A DNA stretch of 57,901 nt from UMGS1124 sp964417835 (GTDB taxonomy: Bacteria > Bacillota_I > Bacilli_A > RF39 > UBA660), in contig CAYQJD010000003.1 in assembly GCA_964417835.1 (NCBI GenBank), positions 1 through 57,901 on the forward strand. Direction: 5' to 3'. The notes under the pieces are model-generated. The model searched no databases. It was not told where the DNA came from and saw only the letters and a list, made by a program, of their open reading frames with translations. Position 1 is the first letter of the stretch, and each line of letters begins with the position of its first letter. Made by a program: the position numbers and the translations under genes. Positions 33,284-42,291 of the stretch are shown here, in pieces.

Positions 33284-33937
33284 GTGAATAAAGAAGATAT
33301 TTTAAATGATGAAAGTTTAAAATATAAAATAAAAAGTATAGCAAATAAATTCTACAATGTAGAAAAGAGAGATTTATATCAGGCAGGATACATGGGTGCC
33401 CTTAAAGCTTTAAAAAGTTATGATCCTACATTAAATATAAGTTTTTCAGTTTATGCGAGTAAATATATTTTTGGTGAAATGTACGAATTAGTATCTAATA
33501 GCAAAAGTATAAAATTAAACAAAAACTATTTAAAAATATATAAACAAATTGTAAATGCTTCTAGTCTTTTATCCCAAAAATTAAAACATATGCCATCAAA
33601 AGAAGAAATAAGCTTATTTCTAGAAATTGATATAAAAGTAATCAATGAAGTTATTATGCTATGTGATAGTGTAATATCATTGGATGAAGAAAGCGAATTG
33701 TTAAATGATAATAACTTTTATCAAGTTATTGGAAAAGAATATGATTATGATACCTCAATTTTAGTAAATGATTCTCTAAATGAATTAGATGAATTAGGTA
33801 AAAAAGTAATAGATTGTAGGTATTTTAAAGATTTAACTCAACAAGAAACTGCAGAGCTTTTAGGGTTAAGTCAAGTAAAGGTTTCCCGTTTAGAAAGTAA
33901 ATCTAAAAGAAAAATGAAAGAATATATTTGCGCATAA
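33284..33937 (+). CDS. sigF: Sporulation sigma factor SigF
   Basis: The forespore-specific sigma factor of 217 residues in the SigF/SigG/SigB branch. Region 2 is seen in DLYQAGYMGALKALKSYDP and FSVYASKYIFGEMYEL, region 3 in HMPSKEEISLFLEI, and region 4 in LTQQETAELLGLSQVKVSRL. It is called SigF rather than SigG because it follows spoIIAA and precedes spoVA. The start is the GTG at 33284, five bases after AGGTGA; another GTG at 33275 overlaps that site. The anti-sigma kinase gene spoIIAB, normally between spoIIAA and sigF, is absent. Confidence 0.87.
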   Translation: MNKEDILNDESLKYKIKSIANKFYNVEKRDLYQAGYMGALKALKSYDPTLNISFSVYASKYIFGEMYELVSNSKSIKLNKNYLKIYKQIVNASSLLSQKLKHMPSKEEISLFLEIDIKVINEVIMLCDSVISLDEESELLNDNNFYQVIGKEYDYDTSILVNDSLNELDELGKKVIDCRYFKDLTQQETAELLGLSQVKVSRLESKSKRKMKEYICA

Positions 33938-33945
33938 ATATAATT

Positions 33946-33977
33946 AAAACCTTCATAATAAAAATGGAGGTTTTTTT
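33946..33977 (+). terminator. Hairpin between sigF and spoVAC, overlapping the spoVAC binding site
   Basis: AAAACCTTCAT (33946-33956) pairs with 33964-33974 (one G-U pair), followed by T residues directly before the spoVAC ATG at 33978. The paired arm contains GGAGG, the spoVAC ribosome binding site. It could terminate transcription, block translation, or both. Confidence 0.6.
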
Positions 33978-34415
33978 ATGGAAAAGAAAGAGTACCAAAG
34001 AATAGTTAAAGAGACTACACCTAAACCAAATAAAATGTCAAATTCAATTACAGCATTTTTATCAGGTGGTATTATAGGGGCAATATGCGAAACGATTAGA
34101 GCACTTTTAGTAAATTATTATAATTTTAAAAATGATACAGCTGTTTCTATTATTATTTTATCTTTAATAATGTTTGCATGTTTTTTTACAGCATTTCTTG
34201 ATTTTGATAAATGGGTAATAAAATTAAAAGCAGGATTGATAGTGCCTATTACAGGTTTTGCTCATTCTATTCAAAGTTCTGCATTGGATTATAAAAAAGA
34301 TGGACTTATTACAGGATTAGGCGCAAACTTTTTTAAATTAGCTGGCAGTGTTTTGTTATATGGAATAGTCAGTGCATTTATATTTTGTATATTGAAGGTG
34401 ATGTTTTATGGCTAG
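33978..34415 (+). CDS. spoVAC: Stage V sporulation protein AC
   Basis: A 145-residue membrane protein, part of the SpoVA channel that moves dipicolinic acid across the inner spore membrane. It shows the family start EYQRIVKETTPKP, several hydrophobic segments (FLSGGIIGAICETIRALL, VSIIILSLIMFACFFTAFL) and GFAHSIQSSALDYKKDGLI. The ribosome binding site is in the 3' arm of a hairpin after sigF. It overlaps spoVAD by eight bases. Confidence 0.92.
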   Translation: MEKKEYQRIVKETTPKPNKMSNSITAFLSGGIIGAICETIRALLVNYYNFKNDTAVSIIILSLIMFACFFTAFLDFDKWVIKLKAGLIVPITGFAHSIQSSALDYKKDGLITGLGANFFKLAGSVLLYGIVSAFIFCILKVMFYG

Positions 34416-35367
34416 TTTTATTTATAAAGATGTATATTTAAATAATTTTTATACTATTGCTGGGAAAAATGAAAATAATGGAGTAATGAAAAATATAAAT
34501 AAGTATATAAATGATTTTTATTACGGAGAAAAAACCATAGAAGATTGTGAAATAAAAATGCAAAAAGAAGTTATTAAAAATTTACTAAATAATAAAACTG
34601 AGTTAATAGTTGGTGGAGATTTAATGAATCAGTTAACTGCAACTAACTCGAGTGTAAGTGATTTAAATATATCTTTTCTAGGAGTATATAGTGCTTGTGC
34701 AAGTTTTATATCTTCAATTATAATATTATCTAATTTTGTACAGGGAAAATTTATTAAAGAAGGAATTGCTTTAACAAGTAGTCATAACTTATCTAGCGAA
34801 AAGCAGTTTAGATTCCCAGTAGAGTATGGAGCTCAAAAACCTAGCTATACAACGTTTACATGTACTGGAAGTGCAGGATGTACTATATCAAAATATCCTA
34901 GTAATATAAAAATAATCTCTTCAACAATTGGAAGTGTTGTGGATTATGGTATTAAAGATGCCAATAATATGGGTGCAGTAATGGCTCCATCAGCAGTAAA
35001 GACTTTAATAGATCATTTAAAATATACCAATACTAAAGTAAGTGACTACGATTTAATACTTACTGGAGATTTGGGAACTTATGGTACTGAATTATTTAAA
35101 CTATTATTAAAAAGAGATTATAACATTAATATAAAAAATCATATTGATGCCGGTAGTATAATTTATAAAAAAGATCAAGAAAAATTTAGTGGTGGAAGTG
35201 GACCTGTATGTTTGCCTCTTATATTTTTTGGAAATATTTTGCAAAATAGAAAATATAAGAAGATAATACTTATTGCAACAGGATCTTTACATAGTCCTCT
35301 TTTAGTAAATCAAAAACATTCTATTCCTAGTACTAGTCATTTAATTAGTTTGGAGGTTATAAGATGA
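34408..35367 (+). CDS. spoVAD: Stage V sporulation protein AD
   Basis: A 319-residue thiolase-fold protein that binds dipicolinic acid in the SpoVA complex. Recognisable segments are VGGDLMNQLTATNSSVSDL, GVYSACASFISSIII (with the thiolase-like Cys), LTSSHNLSSEKQFRFPVEYG, and LTGDLGTYGTELFKLLL, plus the C-terminal ATGSLHSP. Length is slightly below the typical 335-340. It overlaps spoVAC and spoVAE, consistent with one transcript. Confidence 0.95.
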   Translation: MASFIYKDVYLNNFYTIAGKNENNGVMKNINKYINDFYYGEKTIEDCEIKMQKEVIKNLLNNKTELIVGGDLMNQLTATNSSVSDLNISFLGVYSACASFISSIIILSNFVQGKFIKEGIALTSSHNLSSEKQFRFPVEYGAQKPSYTTFTCTGSAGCTISKYPSNIKIISSTIGSVVDYGIKDANNMGAVMAPSAVKTLIDHLKYTNTKVSDYDLILTGDLGTYGTELFKLLLKRDYNINIKNHIDAGSIIYKKDQEKFSGGSGPVCLPLIFFGNILQNRKYKKIILIATGSLHSPLLVNQKHSIPSTSHLISLEVIR

Positions 35368-35714
35368 CAATATTATATTCATTTTTATTTTGTGGTATGA
35401 TTTGTTTAATAGGTCAAATGATTTTAGATAATACAAAATTAACTCCGGGGCATGTTACAAGTATATTAGTTGTAGTAGGAGCATTTTTAGGAATGTTAGG
35501 TATATATGATAAAATTATAGATTTCGTAGGAATAGGAGCTAATGTTCCAATAACTTCATTTGGTAATACTTTATTTAACTGTGCATATGAGGGTTTTAAA
35601 AAAGCTGGATTTATAGGATTATTTAGCAATATGTTATGTGATGTTAGTTTAGGTGTAACAGGAGCTATTATATTTTCTTTCCTATTTACACTTCCTAATA
35701 AAGTTAAAGACTAG
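35364..35714 (+). CDS. spoVAE: Stage V sporulation protein AE (membrane subunit)
   Basis: A 116-residue membrane protein with three or four hydrophobic segments, the last subunit of a minimal SpoVAC-D-E set. Family sequence is seen in GQMILDNTKLTPGHVTSILV, IDFVGIGANVPITSFGN and FSNMLCDVSLGVTGAIIFS. It begins with an ATGA overlap with spoVAD. The spoVAA, AB and AF genes of Bacillus are absent here; many Clostridia also keep only AC-AD-AE. Confidence 0.93.
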   Translation: MTILYSFLFCGMICLIGQMILDNTKLTPGHVTSILVVVGAFLGMLGIYDKIIDFVGIGANVPITSFGNTLFNCAYEGFKKAGFIGLFSNMLCDVSLGVTGAIIFSFLFTLPNKVKD

Positions 35715-35790
35715 AATATGTAAAAGGGGATTTTAAATGTCTTTTTTTTATTATATAATTTAATAGAAGATGATAAAAAAGGAGAATTAT

Positions 35791-38022
35791 ATGAGAGAAG
35801 AATGGATAAATTTTAAAGAAGGAAAATGGTTGGATAAGCCTGATGTTGAAGATTTTATTTTAAAAAACTATATCAGTTATATTGATGATGAATCATTTTT
35901 AGAAAAAACCACTAAAAAAACAGACATTGTTTGGAAAAAGTGTTTAAACTTATTGAAAGAAGAATTAGATAAACATGTACTTGACATAGATGTTGACAAT
36001 ATGTCTGGTATAAATTCTTTTAAACCAGGGTACATAGATAAAGAAAATGAAGTTATTTTTGGATTACAAACTGATGAACCATTAAAACGTATGATTAATC
36101 CTTATGGCGGAATAAGAATGGTTTATTCTGAATTAGATGCTTACGGATATAAATTAAATCCTACAGTTGATAAATATTTCAATGAATTTAGAAAAACTCA
36201 CAATCAAGGAGTATATGATGCTTATACTAAAGATATTAGAATGCTAAGACATGTTGGATTATTAACTGGGCTTCCTGATGCATATGGTAGAGGAAGAATA
36301 ATAGGGGACTTTAGAAGAGTTGCATTATATGGAACATCTTTCTTAAAAGAACAAAAATTTAATGAATGGAATAATATTTATGTTGGAGAAATGTCAGATG
36401 AATTGATACGGTTAAGAGAAGAAATTTCCATGCAATGCAAGGCATTAGAAGAGATGGAGAAAATGGCTCTTTCTTATGGGTTTGATATATCTAGGCCAGC
36501 TAAAAATTCTTTTGAAGCGGTACAGTGGACTTATCTTGCTTATTTAGCAGGAGTTAAAGAAAACAATGGAGCAGCAATGTCCTTAGGTAGAGTAGATGCT
36601 TTTTTTGATATTTATTTTGAAAGAGATTTAAAAGAATCTAAAATTACAGAAAAAGAAATTCAAGAATTAATTGATCAATTTGTAATAAAATTAAGATTAG
36701 TTAGACATTTAAGAACTCCTGAGTATGATGAACTATTCTCTGGAGATCCAACTTGGGTTACTTGTTCAATTGGAGGTATGGCTTCAAAAGAAAAATCTTT
36801 AGTTACAAAAACATCTTACAGAATTCTTCATACATTAGAAAATTTAGATACTTCACCAGAACCAAATATGACAGTTTTGTGGAGTGAACATTTACCAAAA
36901 AATTTTAAAAAATATTGTACTAAATTAAGTATAGCTACTGATGCTATTCAATATGAAAATGATGATTTGATGAGAGATATTTATGGAAATGATTATGCTA
37001 TAGCATGTTGCGTTTCTGCAATGCGCATAGGCAAGGATATGCAATTTTTTGGAGCACGTTGTAACTTAGCAAAAGCTTTACTTTATTCAATAAATGGTGG
37101 AATAGATGAAATTAAAAAAGATAAGGTATTAGATTGTGTTGAGAAAGATTCAGATGAAATTTTAAATTATGAAAAAGTAAAAAATAATTATTTTAAAGTA
37201 TTATCTGAAGTAGCAACAATATATTCTAATGCAATGAATATTATTCATTATATGCATGATAAATATGCCTACGAAGCAGGATTAATGGCATTAATAGACA
37301 CAGATGTACATAGATATATGGCATATGGTGTTGCTGGTTTATCAGTTGCAGTTGATTCTTTGTCTTCTATAAAATATGCTAAAGTTATTCCAATCAGAGA
37401 TGCAGATGGAATTGCAATTGATTTTAAAGTTGAAGGAAATTATCCAAAATATGGAAATGATGATGATAGAGTAGACAATATTGCAAAGGAAATCACATCG
37501 TATTTCTTTAATGAATTAAAAAAACATAAATGTTATAAGGATGCAGAACCAACAATGTCAATATTAACAATTACTTCTAATGTAGTATATGGATCTAAAA
37601 CAGGATCAACTCCAGATGGAAGAAAAAAAGGTGCTCCATTCGCTCCAGGTGCAAACCCTATGCATGGAAGAGATGAATCTGGTGCTATTTCTTCTTTGAA
37701 TTCAGTAGCTAAATTAGATTATAGAAATTGTTGTAAAGATGGAATTTCTAATACATTTTCTATAATACCTTCTTCTTTAGGAAAAGATGAAAATAGTAGA
37801 ATAGAAAATTTAGTAAGTTTATTAGACGGATATTTTAAAAAAGGTGCTCATCATTTAAATGTAAATGTATTATCTAGAGAAACTTTAATTGATGCTATGA
37901 ATCATCCAGAAAAATATCCTTTATTAACAATTAGAGTATCTGGATATAGTGTAAGATTTAACAGATTGACAAGAGTTCAGCAAGAAGAAGTTATTTCAAG
38001 AACTTTTCATGAAAAATTATGA
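35791..38022 (+). CDS. pflB: Formate C-acetyltransferase (pyruvate formate-lyase)
   Basis: A glycyl-radical enzyme that splits pyruvate with CoA to acetyl-CoA and formate during anaerobic growth. The 743 residues include the active-site Cys pair in IACCVSAMRIGKDMQFFG and the C-terminal radical site TIRVSGYSVRFNRL (Gly in VSGYS; Ser replaces the common Ala). The ATG at 35791 follows AAAGGAG; an upstream in-frame ATG overlaps that site. Its activase follows with a four-base overlap. Oxygen would destroy the enzyme, which supports an anaerobic host. Confidence 0.96.
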   Translation: MREEWINFKEGKWLDKPDVEDFILKNYISYIDDESFLEKTTKKTDIVWKKCLNLLKEELDKHVLDIDVDNMSGINSFKPGYIDKENEVIFGLQTDEPLKRMINPYGGIRMVYSELDAYGYKLNPTVDKYFNEFRKTHNQGVYDAYTKDIRMLRHVGLLTGLPDAYGRGRIIGDFRRVALYGTSFLKEQKFNEWNNIYVGEMSDELIRLREEISMQCKALEEMEKMALSYGFDISRPAKNSFEAVQWTYLAYLAGVKENNGAAMSLGRVDAFFDIYFERDLKESKITEKEIQELIDQFVIKLRLVRHLRTPEYDELFSGDPTWVTCSIGGMASKEKSLVTKTSYRILHTLENLDTSPEPNMTVLWSEHLPKNFKKYCTKLSIATDAIQYENDDLMRDIYGNDYAIACCVSAMRIGKDMQFFGARCNLAKALLYSINGGIDEIKKDKVLDCVEKDSDEILNYEKVKNNYFKVLSEVATIYSNAMNIIHYMHDKYAYEAGLMALIDTDVHRYMAYGVAGLSVAVDSLSSIKYAKVIPIRDADGIAIDFKVEGNYPKYGNDDDRVDNIAKEITSYFFNELKKHKCYKDAEPTMSILTITSNVVYGSKTGSTPDGRKKGAPFAPGANPMHGRDESGAISSLNSVAKLDYRNCCKDGISNTFSIIPSSLGKDENSRIENLVSLLDGYFKKGAHHLNVNVLSRETLIDAMNHPEKYPLLTIRVSGYSVRFNRLTRVQQEEVISRTFHEKL

Positions 38023-38720
38023 AATCTAGTATAGCAAGTATCGAATCATTTAGTACTGTGGATGGCCCAGGAATAAGAACTGTAGTATTTTTTAATGAAT
38101 GCAAATTAAGATGCATATATTGTCATAATCCTGAAATGTGGTGTAAGCAAAATACTAACATGACAGTTGATGATGTTTTAAAAAAAATTATTAATAATTT
38201 ACCATATTTTAAAGAAACAGGCGGAGTAACATTCTCAGGAGGAGAGCCATTACTACAAAGTAATTTTATAATAGAATTATGTAAAAAATTAAAAGAATAT
38301 AATATACATACAGCACTAGATACAGCAGGAATAGGTAATGGTGATTATGAAAAAATACTAAAGTATATTGATTTAATAATTTTAGATATTAAACATGTAG
38401 AAAAAGAAGGCTTTAAAAGGATAACACAAATTGATTCTGATGAATATGAAAACTTTATTGAAACTGCTAATAAATTAAATAAAAAAGTTTGGATAAGACA
38501 AGTAATCGTACCTGGAATAACAGATACTAAAGAATATATTGCATCTTTAAAAGAATATATTAAACGAATAAAATTAATAGAAAAAGTTGAATTTTTACCA
38601 TATCATAAATTGGGGAGAGAAAAGTTTTTAAAATTAGGAATAAAATATCCTTGTGAAAATATACCAGAAATGGATATAAAAGAATGTGAAAAATTATTTG
38701 AATTTTTTAAAAGTTTATAA
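38019..38720 (+). CDS. pflA: Pyruvate formate-lyase activating enzyme
   Basis: A 233-residue radical-SAM enzyme that installs the glycyl radical on PflB. The iron-sulfur motif is C-x3-C-x2-C in NECKLRCIYCHNPEMW, with the SAM-binding GGVTFSGGEPLL and the family's HTALDTAGIG and ILDIKH segments. It overlaps pflB at ATGA, so the two are made together. No promoter is seen inside; it depends on the pflB transcript. Confidence 0.95.
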   Translation: MKSSIASIESFSTVDGPGIRTVVFFNECKLRCIYCHNPEMWCKQNTNMTVDDVLKKIINNLPYFKETGGVTFSGGEPLLQSNFIIELCKKLKEYNIHTALDTAGIGNGDYEKILKYIDLIILDIKHVEKEGFKRITQIDSDEYENFIETANKLNKKVWIRQVIVPGITDTKEYIASLKEYIKRIKLIEKVEFLPYHKLGREKFLKLGIKYPCENIPEMDIKECEKLFEFFKSL

Positions 38721-38782
38721 AACTAAAAAATATTTGTATAAATTTAAAAAAATAAACCATATTAATAGTGAGGAGAATGATT

Positions 38783-39322
38783 ATGAAGAAAAAATTTACA
38801 TTAGTCGCTATTACTTTGGTTTTATTATTAACAACTGCTTGTAGTTTAGGAAATACTCCTACAAGTGCTGTAGAACGTGTTTTAAATAAATATAATAATC
38901 AAGATGAAGATATTGTTTTAGAATTAGATGATTATATAACTGAAACAGATTTAACAGAAGATCAAACAAAAAAATATAAAGATATTTATTTAAAACAGTT
39001 TAAAGATTTAAAATATGAAATCAAAGAAGAAAAAATAGATGGAGATACAGCGACAGTAACTGCTCAAATAACAGTTTATGATTATTATAAAGTAGAGAAA
39101 GATGCAAATGATTATTTAGTTAATAATCCTGATGAATTTAAAACTGAAGGAGTTTATGACAAATCTTTATTTACAGATTATAAATTAAAAAAATTAGATG
39201 AAGTCAAAGATACTATCGATTATACTATTGAATTTACATTAACAAGAGTTGATAAAAATTGGGAAGTTAATGAACTTACTAATGAACAACTAGAAAAAAT
39301 TCATGGCGTATATGAATATTAA
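38783..39322 (+). CDS. Putative lipoprotein with NTF2/DUF-like fold
   Basis: A 179-residue lipoprotein. The signal peptide ends with the lipobox LTTACS, so Cys19 should be lipidated and the protein held on the outer face of the membrane. The mature part is acidic and looks like a small alpha+beta domain: SAVERVLNKYNNQDEDI, DGDTATVTAQITVYDYYK, and IEFTLTRVDKNWEVNEL resemble NTF2-like lipoproteins common in Firmicutes. The ATG at 38783 follows GAGGAGA. The function is unknown. Confidence 0.82.
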   Translation: MKKKFTLVAITLVLLLTTACSLGNTPTSAVERVLNKYNNQDEDIVLELDDYITETDLTEDQTKKYKDIYLKQFKDLKYEIKEEKIDGDTATVTAQITVYDYYKVEKDANDYLVNNPDEFKTEGVYDKSLFTDYKLKKLDEVKDTIDYTIEFTLTRVDKNWEVNELTNEQLEKIHGVYEY

Positions 39323-39341
39323 AGATTATAGTATCTTTTTT
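39321..39341 (+). terminator. Terminator after the lipoprotein gene
   Basis: AAAGAT and ATCTTT with a six-base loop, directly at the stop codon and followed by T residues. Confidence 0.55.
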
Positions 39342-39365
39342 ATTTTATATACTTAAATAAAAAAG

Positions 39366-39401
39366 CTAACTATGTTTATTAATTAGAATAGTTAGTTTTT
39401 T
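39366..39401 (-). terminator. Terminator of the minus-strand glycan cluster
   Basis: CTAACTAT (39366-39373) and ATAGTTAG (39388-39395) form a perfect stem, with A and T runs outside. The stop codon of the glycosyltransferase lies in the loop. It can serve both strands. Confidence 0.65.
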
Positions 39402-40236
39402 CAATTCTTTTTTTTACTTTAAATAAATATTTATGTTTACAAAAATAATGGCATAGTCCTTGAATATGATAAAAATTAATTTTTGAGAATGTTTTTTTAT
39501 AAGAAAGTCTTTGTCTTTCATGAATTACACTTACATAGCTATTGTAATAAACTTTAAAGCCATTATTATAAGCTCTTAGACAATAATCTGCATCTTCTGG
39601 TCCATAAAATATTTTTTCATCAAACAATCCTATACTATCAACTACATCTTTTTTTATTAGCATGTAGGCTCCGATTCCATAATCAATTTCAAATATATCT
39701 AATTCTTTAGTTAATTTGGTATAAGAAAAATTATTGATATCTTTCTTTTTGGATATTTTATGTAATATTCCATTAAATGCAGATTTAATTTTTTTATTTA
39801 ATGTTGGAAAATGTCTGATGTTATCTTGAATTTCCATATTTTCATAATACATTTTAGGAATACAAATACCAATATCTTTATTATTTTTCAAAAAATCCAT
39901 CCCAATTTTAATAGAATTATCTATTAAATATGCATCACTATCCAAAAATAAAATATAATCACCATGAGATTTTCTTATCCCTTGGTTTCTTGATTTAGAA
40001 ATACCTATATTTTTTTTATTTTCTAAAATAGTTATTTTAAACTTTTTATTATTATCTTTAAAATTTTTTAAAATATTTACAGTATTATCATTAGAATTAT
40101 TATCAATTAAAAATACTTCACATTCAATATCTATTATATATTTATTTAATGAATTTAAGCATTTTTTTATACAATTTTCATTATTATGAGTAATTATTAT
40201 AATAGATAGAATAATTTTATTATTTTGTTTTTTCAT
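39379..40236 (-). CDS. Family 2 glycosyltransferase
   Basis: A 285-residue GT-A fold glycosyltransferase that adds a sugar from a nucleotide donor to a lipid-linked glycan. Visible motifs are LSIIIITHNNENCIKKCLNS, FLIDNNSNDNT, NIGISKSRNQGIR, the metal-binding LFLDSDAYL, and the acceptor-side GPEDADYCLRAYNNGFKVYY, which resembles the rhamnosyltransferase-like branch. No membrane segment is needed, though the surface is basic. It overlaps the polymerase/ligase gene by 17 bases. The exact sugar cannot be told. Confidence 0.9.
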   Translation of the reverse strand: MKKQNNKIILSIIIITHNNENCIKKCLNSLNKYIIDIECEVFLIDNNSNDNTVNILKNFKDNNKKFKITILENKKNIGISKSRNQGIRKSHGDYILFLDSDAYLIDNSIKIGMDFLKNNKDIGICIPKMYYENMEIQDNIRHFPTLNKKIKSAFNGILHKISKKKDINNFSYTKLTKELDIFEIDYGIGAYMLIKKDVVDSIGLFDEKIFYGPEDADYCLRAYNNGFKVYYNSYVSVIHERQRLSYKKTFSKINFYHIQGLCHYFCKHKYLFKVKKRIEKTNYSN

Positions 40237-41557
40237 TTAATATTTTCCTTTCTCTAATTATTAAAAGTCCAAATATTATAAAGAAAAATGGTGCAACTCT
40301 AGTAACTCTAATATTTGCAAAAGCTTGTATTGCATATCCGATAAATGTTAAGAATAAAGGAATATAGATACTATTATCTAACTTTTCATTTTTAAATATG
40401 TGTTTTATAGAAGAAAAGAATGTATAAAATAATAACATAATATAAGTTACTACAGAAAATAATCCTTCAGTTATTAAAATTTGTAAATATTCATTGTGAG
40501 CTTTGTCAACAATTCTATTAGTCTTAGGTGTAATTAATGATTTTCCATCAAATGCATATGTTAAACAATCTATACCAACACCATGAATCCAATAATTAGG
40601 TACTATTTTCATTGTTTCATTCCATATAAATCCTCTTTGTGAACCAAAATCATCACTTAATTTTCCATCAGAAACATCTTTTATGTCTTTTGAAATAGCA
40701 TTAGATTCTTCAAATATATATAAAGTAGTGTTACCACCTAAAATAAAGCATATAATTGTCATATCAATAACTATAAATAATCTAATAAAAATTTTTGAAA
40801 TAGAATAATCTTTTTTTATTTTAGTTTTTTTATTATATTTTAATATAGTTAATATAACCATATATCCAATAACAGCAATTAAAACGAAGAATAAAGCTAT
40901 TATAACGCTACTCGTTACGCAACAAATGAAATATGTAAAAAATATTGTTGATATCAATAAATAGAAATATTTTTCTTTTTTTTCTGAATTAAAAATAAAC
41001 ATTCCTGTAGATAAAGTGTATACCATTAGAGTAAATGTTCCAAAGAAGTTATGATGTCCTACTAAACCCGTATTTTTAACATGAAAGAAAGGATCCTGAA
41101 GTTGAAGTAGAGAAGATAATAAAAATGTTATAATAATTAATCTTTTCTTCTTAGGATTTTGAATAAATGAATTTACTAATAAAATAGAATAGTAACATAA
41201 AATCATTAATAAACCTTCATTACGACCAGATATTCCTACTAAACTCACATCAGGATTAATAGAAAAATATGTTGATATTGTTGCAAATATTGTCATTAAT
41301 AAAACAAATATATCTATTAAATTAAATTTAAAATATCTATTAATTATAGCAACTAGTATAAAATACATATTTACTACAGTAATAATTTGCATAATATATT
41401 CGTATTTTAATAAATCCAAACTTCCTTTAATAGCAATTAAATATGATAATATTATTATAAATGGTATATATATAATTGTAAAACCAGTTATGATCTTTTC
41501 AAATGTTTCGTATTTTATTTTAAATAATTTATTAAATATATTTTTTATTATTTTCAT
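40220..41557 (-). CDS. O-antigen ligase/polymerase-like membrane protein
   Basis: A 445-residue membrane protein with 11-12 hydrophobic helices. It has the Wzy_C/O-antigen-ligase pattern: a large periplasm-type loop with FGSQRGFIWNETMKIVPN, then HGVGIDCLTYAF and KAHNEYLQILITEGLFSV. Such proteins polymerise or transfer lipid-linked glycans at the outer face. It overlaps its neighbours on both sides (17 and four bases), so the three genes form one operon. Substrate unknown. Confidence 0.85.
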   Translation of the reverse strand: MKIIKNIFNKLFKIKYETFEKIITGFTIIYIPFIIILSYLIAIKGSLDLLKYEYIMQIITVVNMYFILVAIINRYFKFNLIDIFVLLMTIFATISTYFSINPDVSLVGISGRNEGLLMILCYYSILLVNSFIQNPKKKRLIIITFLLSSLLQLQDPFFHVKNTGLVGHHNFFGTFTLMVYTLSTGMFIFNSEKKEKYFYLLISTIFFTYFICCVTSSVIIALFFVLIAVIGYMVILTILKYNKKTKIKKDYSISKIFIRLFIVIDMTIICFILGGNTTLYIFEESNAISKDIKDVSDGKLSDDFGSQRGFIWNETMKIVPNYWIHGVGIDCLTYAFDGKSLITPKTNRIVDKAHNEYLQILITEGLFSVVTYIMLLFYTFFSSIKHIFKNEKLDNSIYIPLFLTFIGYAIQAFANIRVTRVAPFFFIIFGLLIIRERKILNEKTK

Positions 41558-42189
41558 TTTATTAAATTCTCCTTTACTCTTCTAAATAACATAGCTATTG
41601 TATCAAAAAAAATTTTACAATCTAGTTTAAATGAGATATTATCTATATAATATAGTTCCATTTGTATTCTTTTTTTATATGTAGTTTTTTTTGTACAATG
41701 ACATGTCCAGTTTCCAGTTAATCCAGGTTTGACGCTTAAATATTTTTCTTTATTTTTGCCAAATTTTTCAATTTCTCCATCAACTACTGGTCTCGGGCCA
41801 ATTATTGACATATCTCCTTTAATAACATTAAATATTTGAGGGATTTCATCTATAGAAAATTTTCTTAAAAATTCACCAACTTTAGTAATTCTAGGATCAT
41901 TTTCAAGCTTAAAATTTTTTTTGTAAATTTTTTTTTCTTTTTCATTAAAATAATTATCAAAATTATTAGAATCCATTTTCATAGTTCTAAACTTATAAAT
42001 ATTAAAATATTTACCATTTAATCCGAGTCTTTTTTGTTTATAAAAGATTGTTCCTTTACTATCTATTTTTATAATTATAGACAAAACTAGAAAAATAAAA
42101 AATAGTAATGGAAAAAATAATATTAAAAATAATAAGCAGATTATTTTATCAAGTATATATTTTATTTTTAAATAATTTTTGTTTTCCAT
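41554..42189 (-). CDS. Undecaprenyl-phosphate sugar phosphotransferase (initiating enzyme)
   Basis: A 211-residue monotopic bacterial sugar transferase that moves a sugar-1-phosphate to undecaprenyl phosphate, beginning glycan assembly. It has one N-terminal hydrophobic segment (about 12-38) and the family motifs GTIFYKQKRLGLNGKYF, YKFRTMKMD, DPRITKVGEFLRKFSIDE, MSIIGPRPV and VKPGLTGNW. It is the short PglC-like form without extra membrane domain. First gene of the minus-strand glycan operon. Confidence 0.93.
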   Translation of the reverse strand: MENKNYLKIKYILDKIICLLFLILFFPLLFFIFLVLSIIIKIDSKGTIFYKQKRLGLNGKYFNIYKFRTMKMDSNNFDNYFNEKEKKIYKKNFKLENDPRITKVGEFLRKFSIDEIPQIFNVIKGDMSIIGPRPVVDGEIEKFGKNKEKYLSVKPGLTGNWTCHCTKKTTYKKRIQMELYYIDNISFKLDCKIFFDTIAMLFRRVKENLIK

Positions 42190-42261
42190 TGTCCATCACT
42201 CGCTAATACTTTATTAAAATTATAACAGAATGAAGTTATTAAGTCTATATTTTTGTAAATA

Positions 42262-42287
42262 AAAAGTAGAATTGAGTTTCTACTTTT
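42262..42287 (-). terminator. Terminator of cotZ
   Basis: AAAAGTAGAA and TTCTACTTTT form a perfect ten-base stem with a six-base loop, just beyond the cotZ stop codon; the minus strand continues with T residues. Confidence 0.75.
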
Positions 42288-42291
42288 ATAG

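Noticed and set aside
33238..33290. Could spoIIAB be hidden between spoIIAA and sigF in another frame?
   Set aside because: Only nine bases lie between the two genes, and no GHKL-kinase motif occurs in any frame nearby.
38720..38782. Promoter for the lipoprotein gene
   Set aside because: TTGTAT and TATTAA are 20 bases apart, too far for a normal sigma-A promoter; left uncalled.
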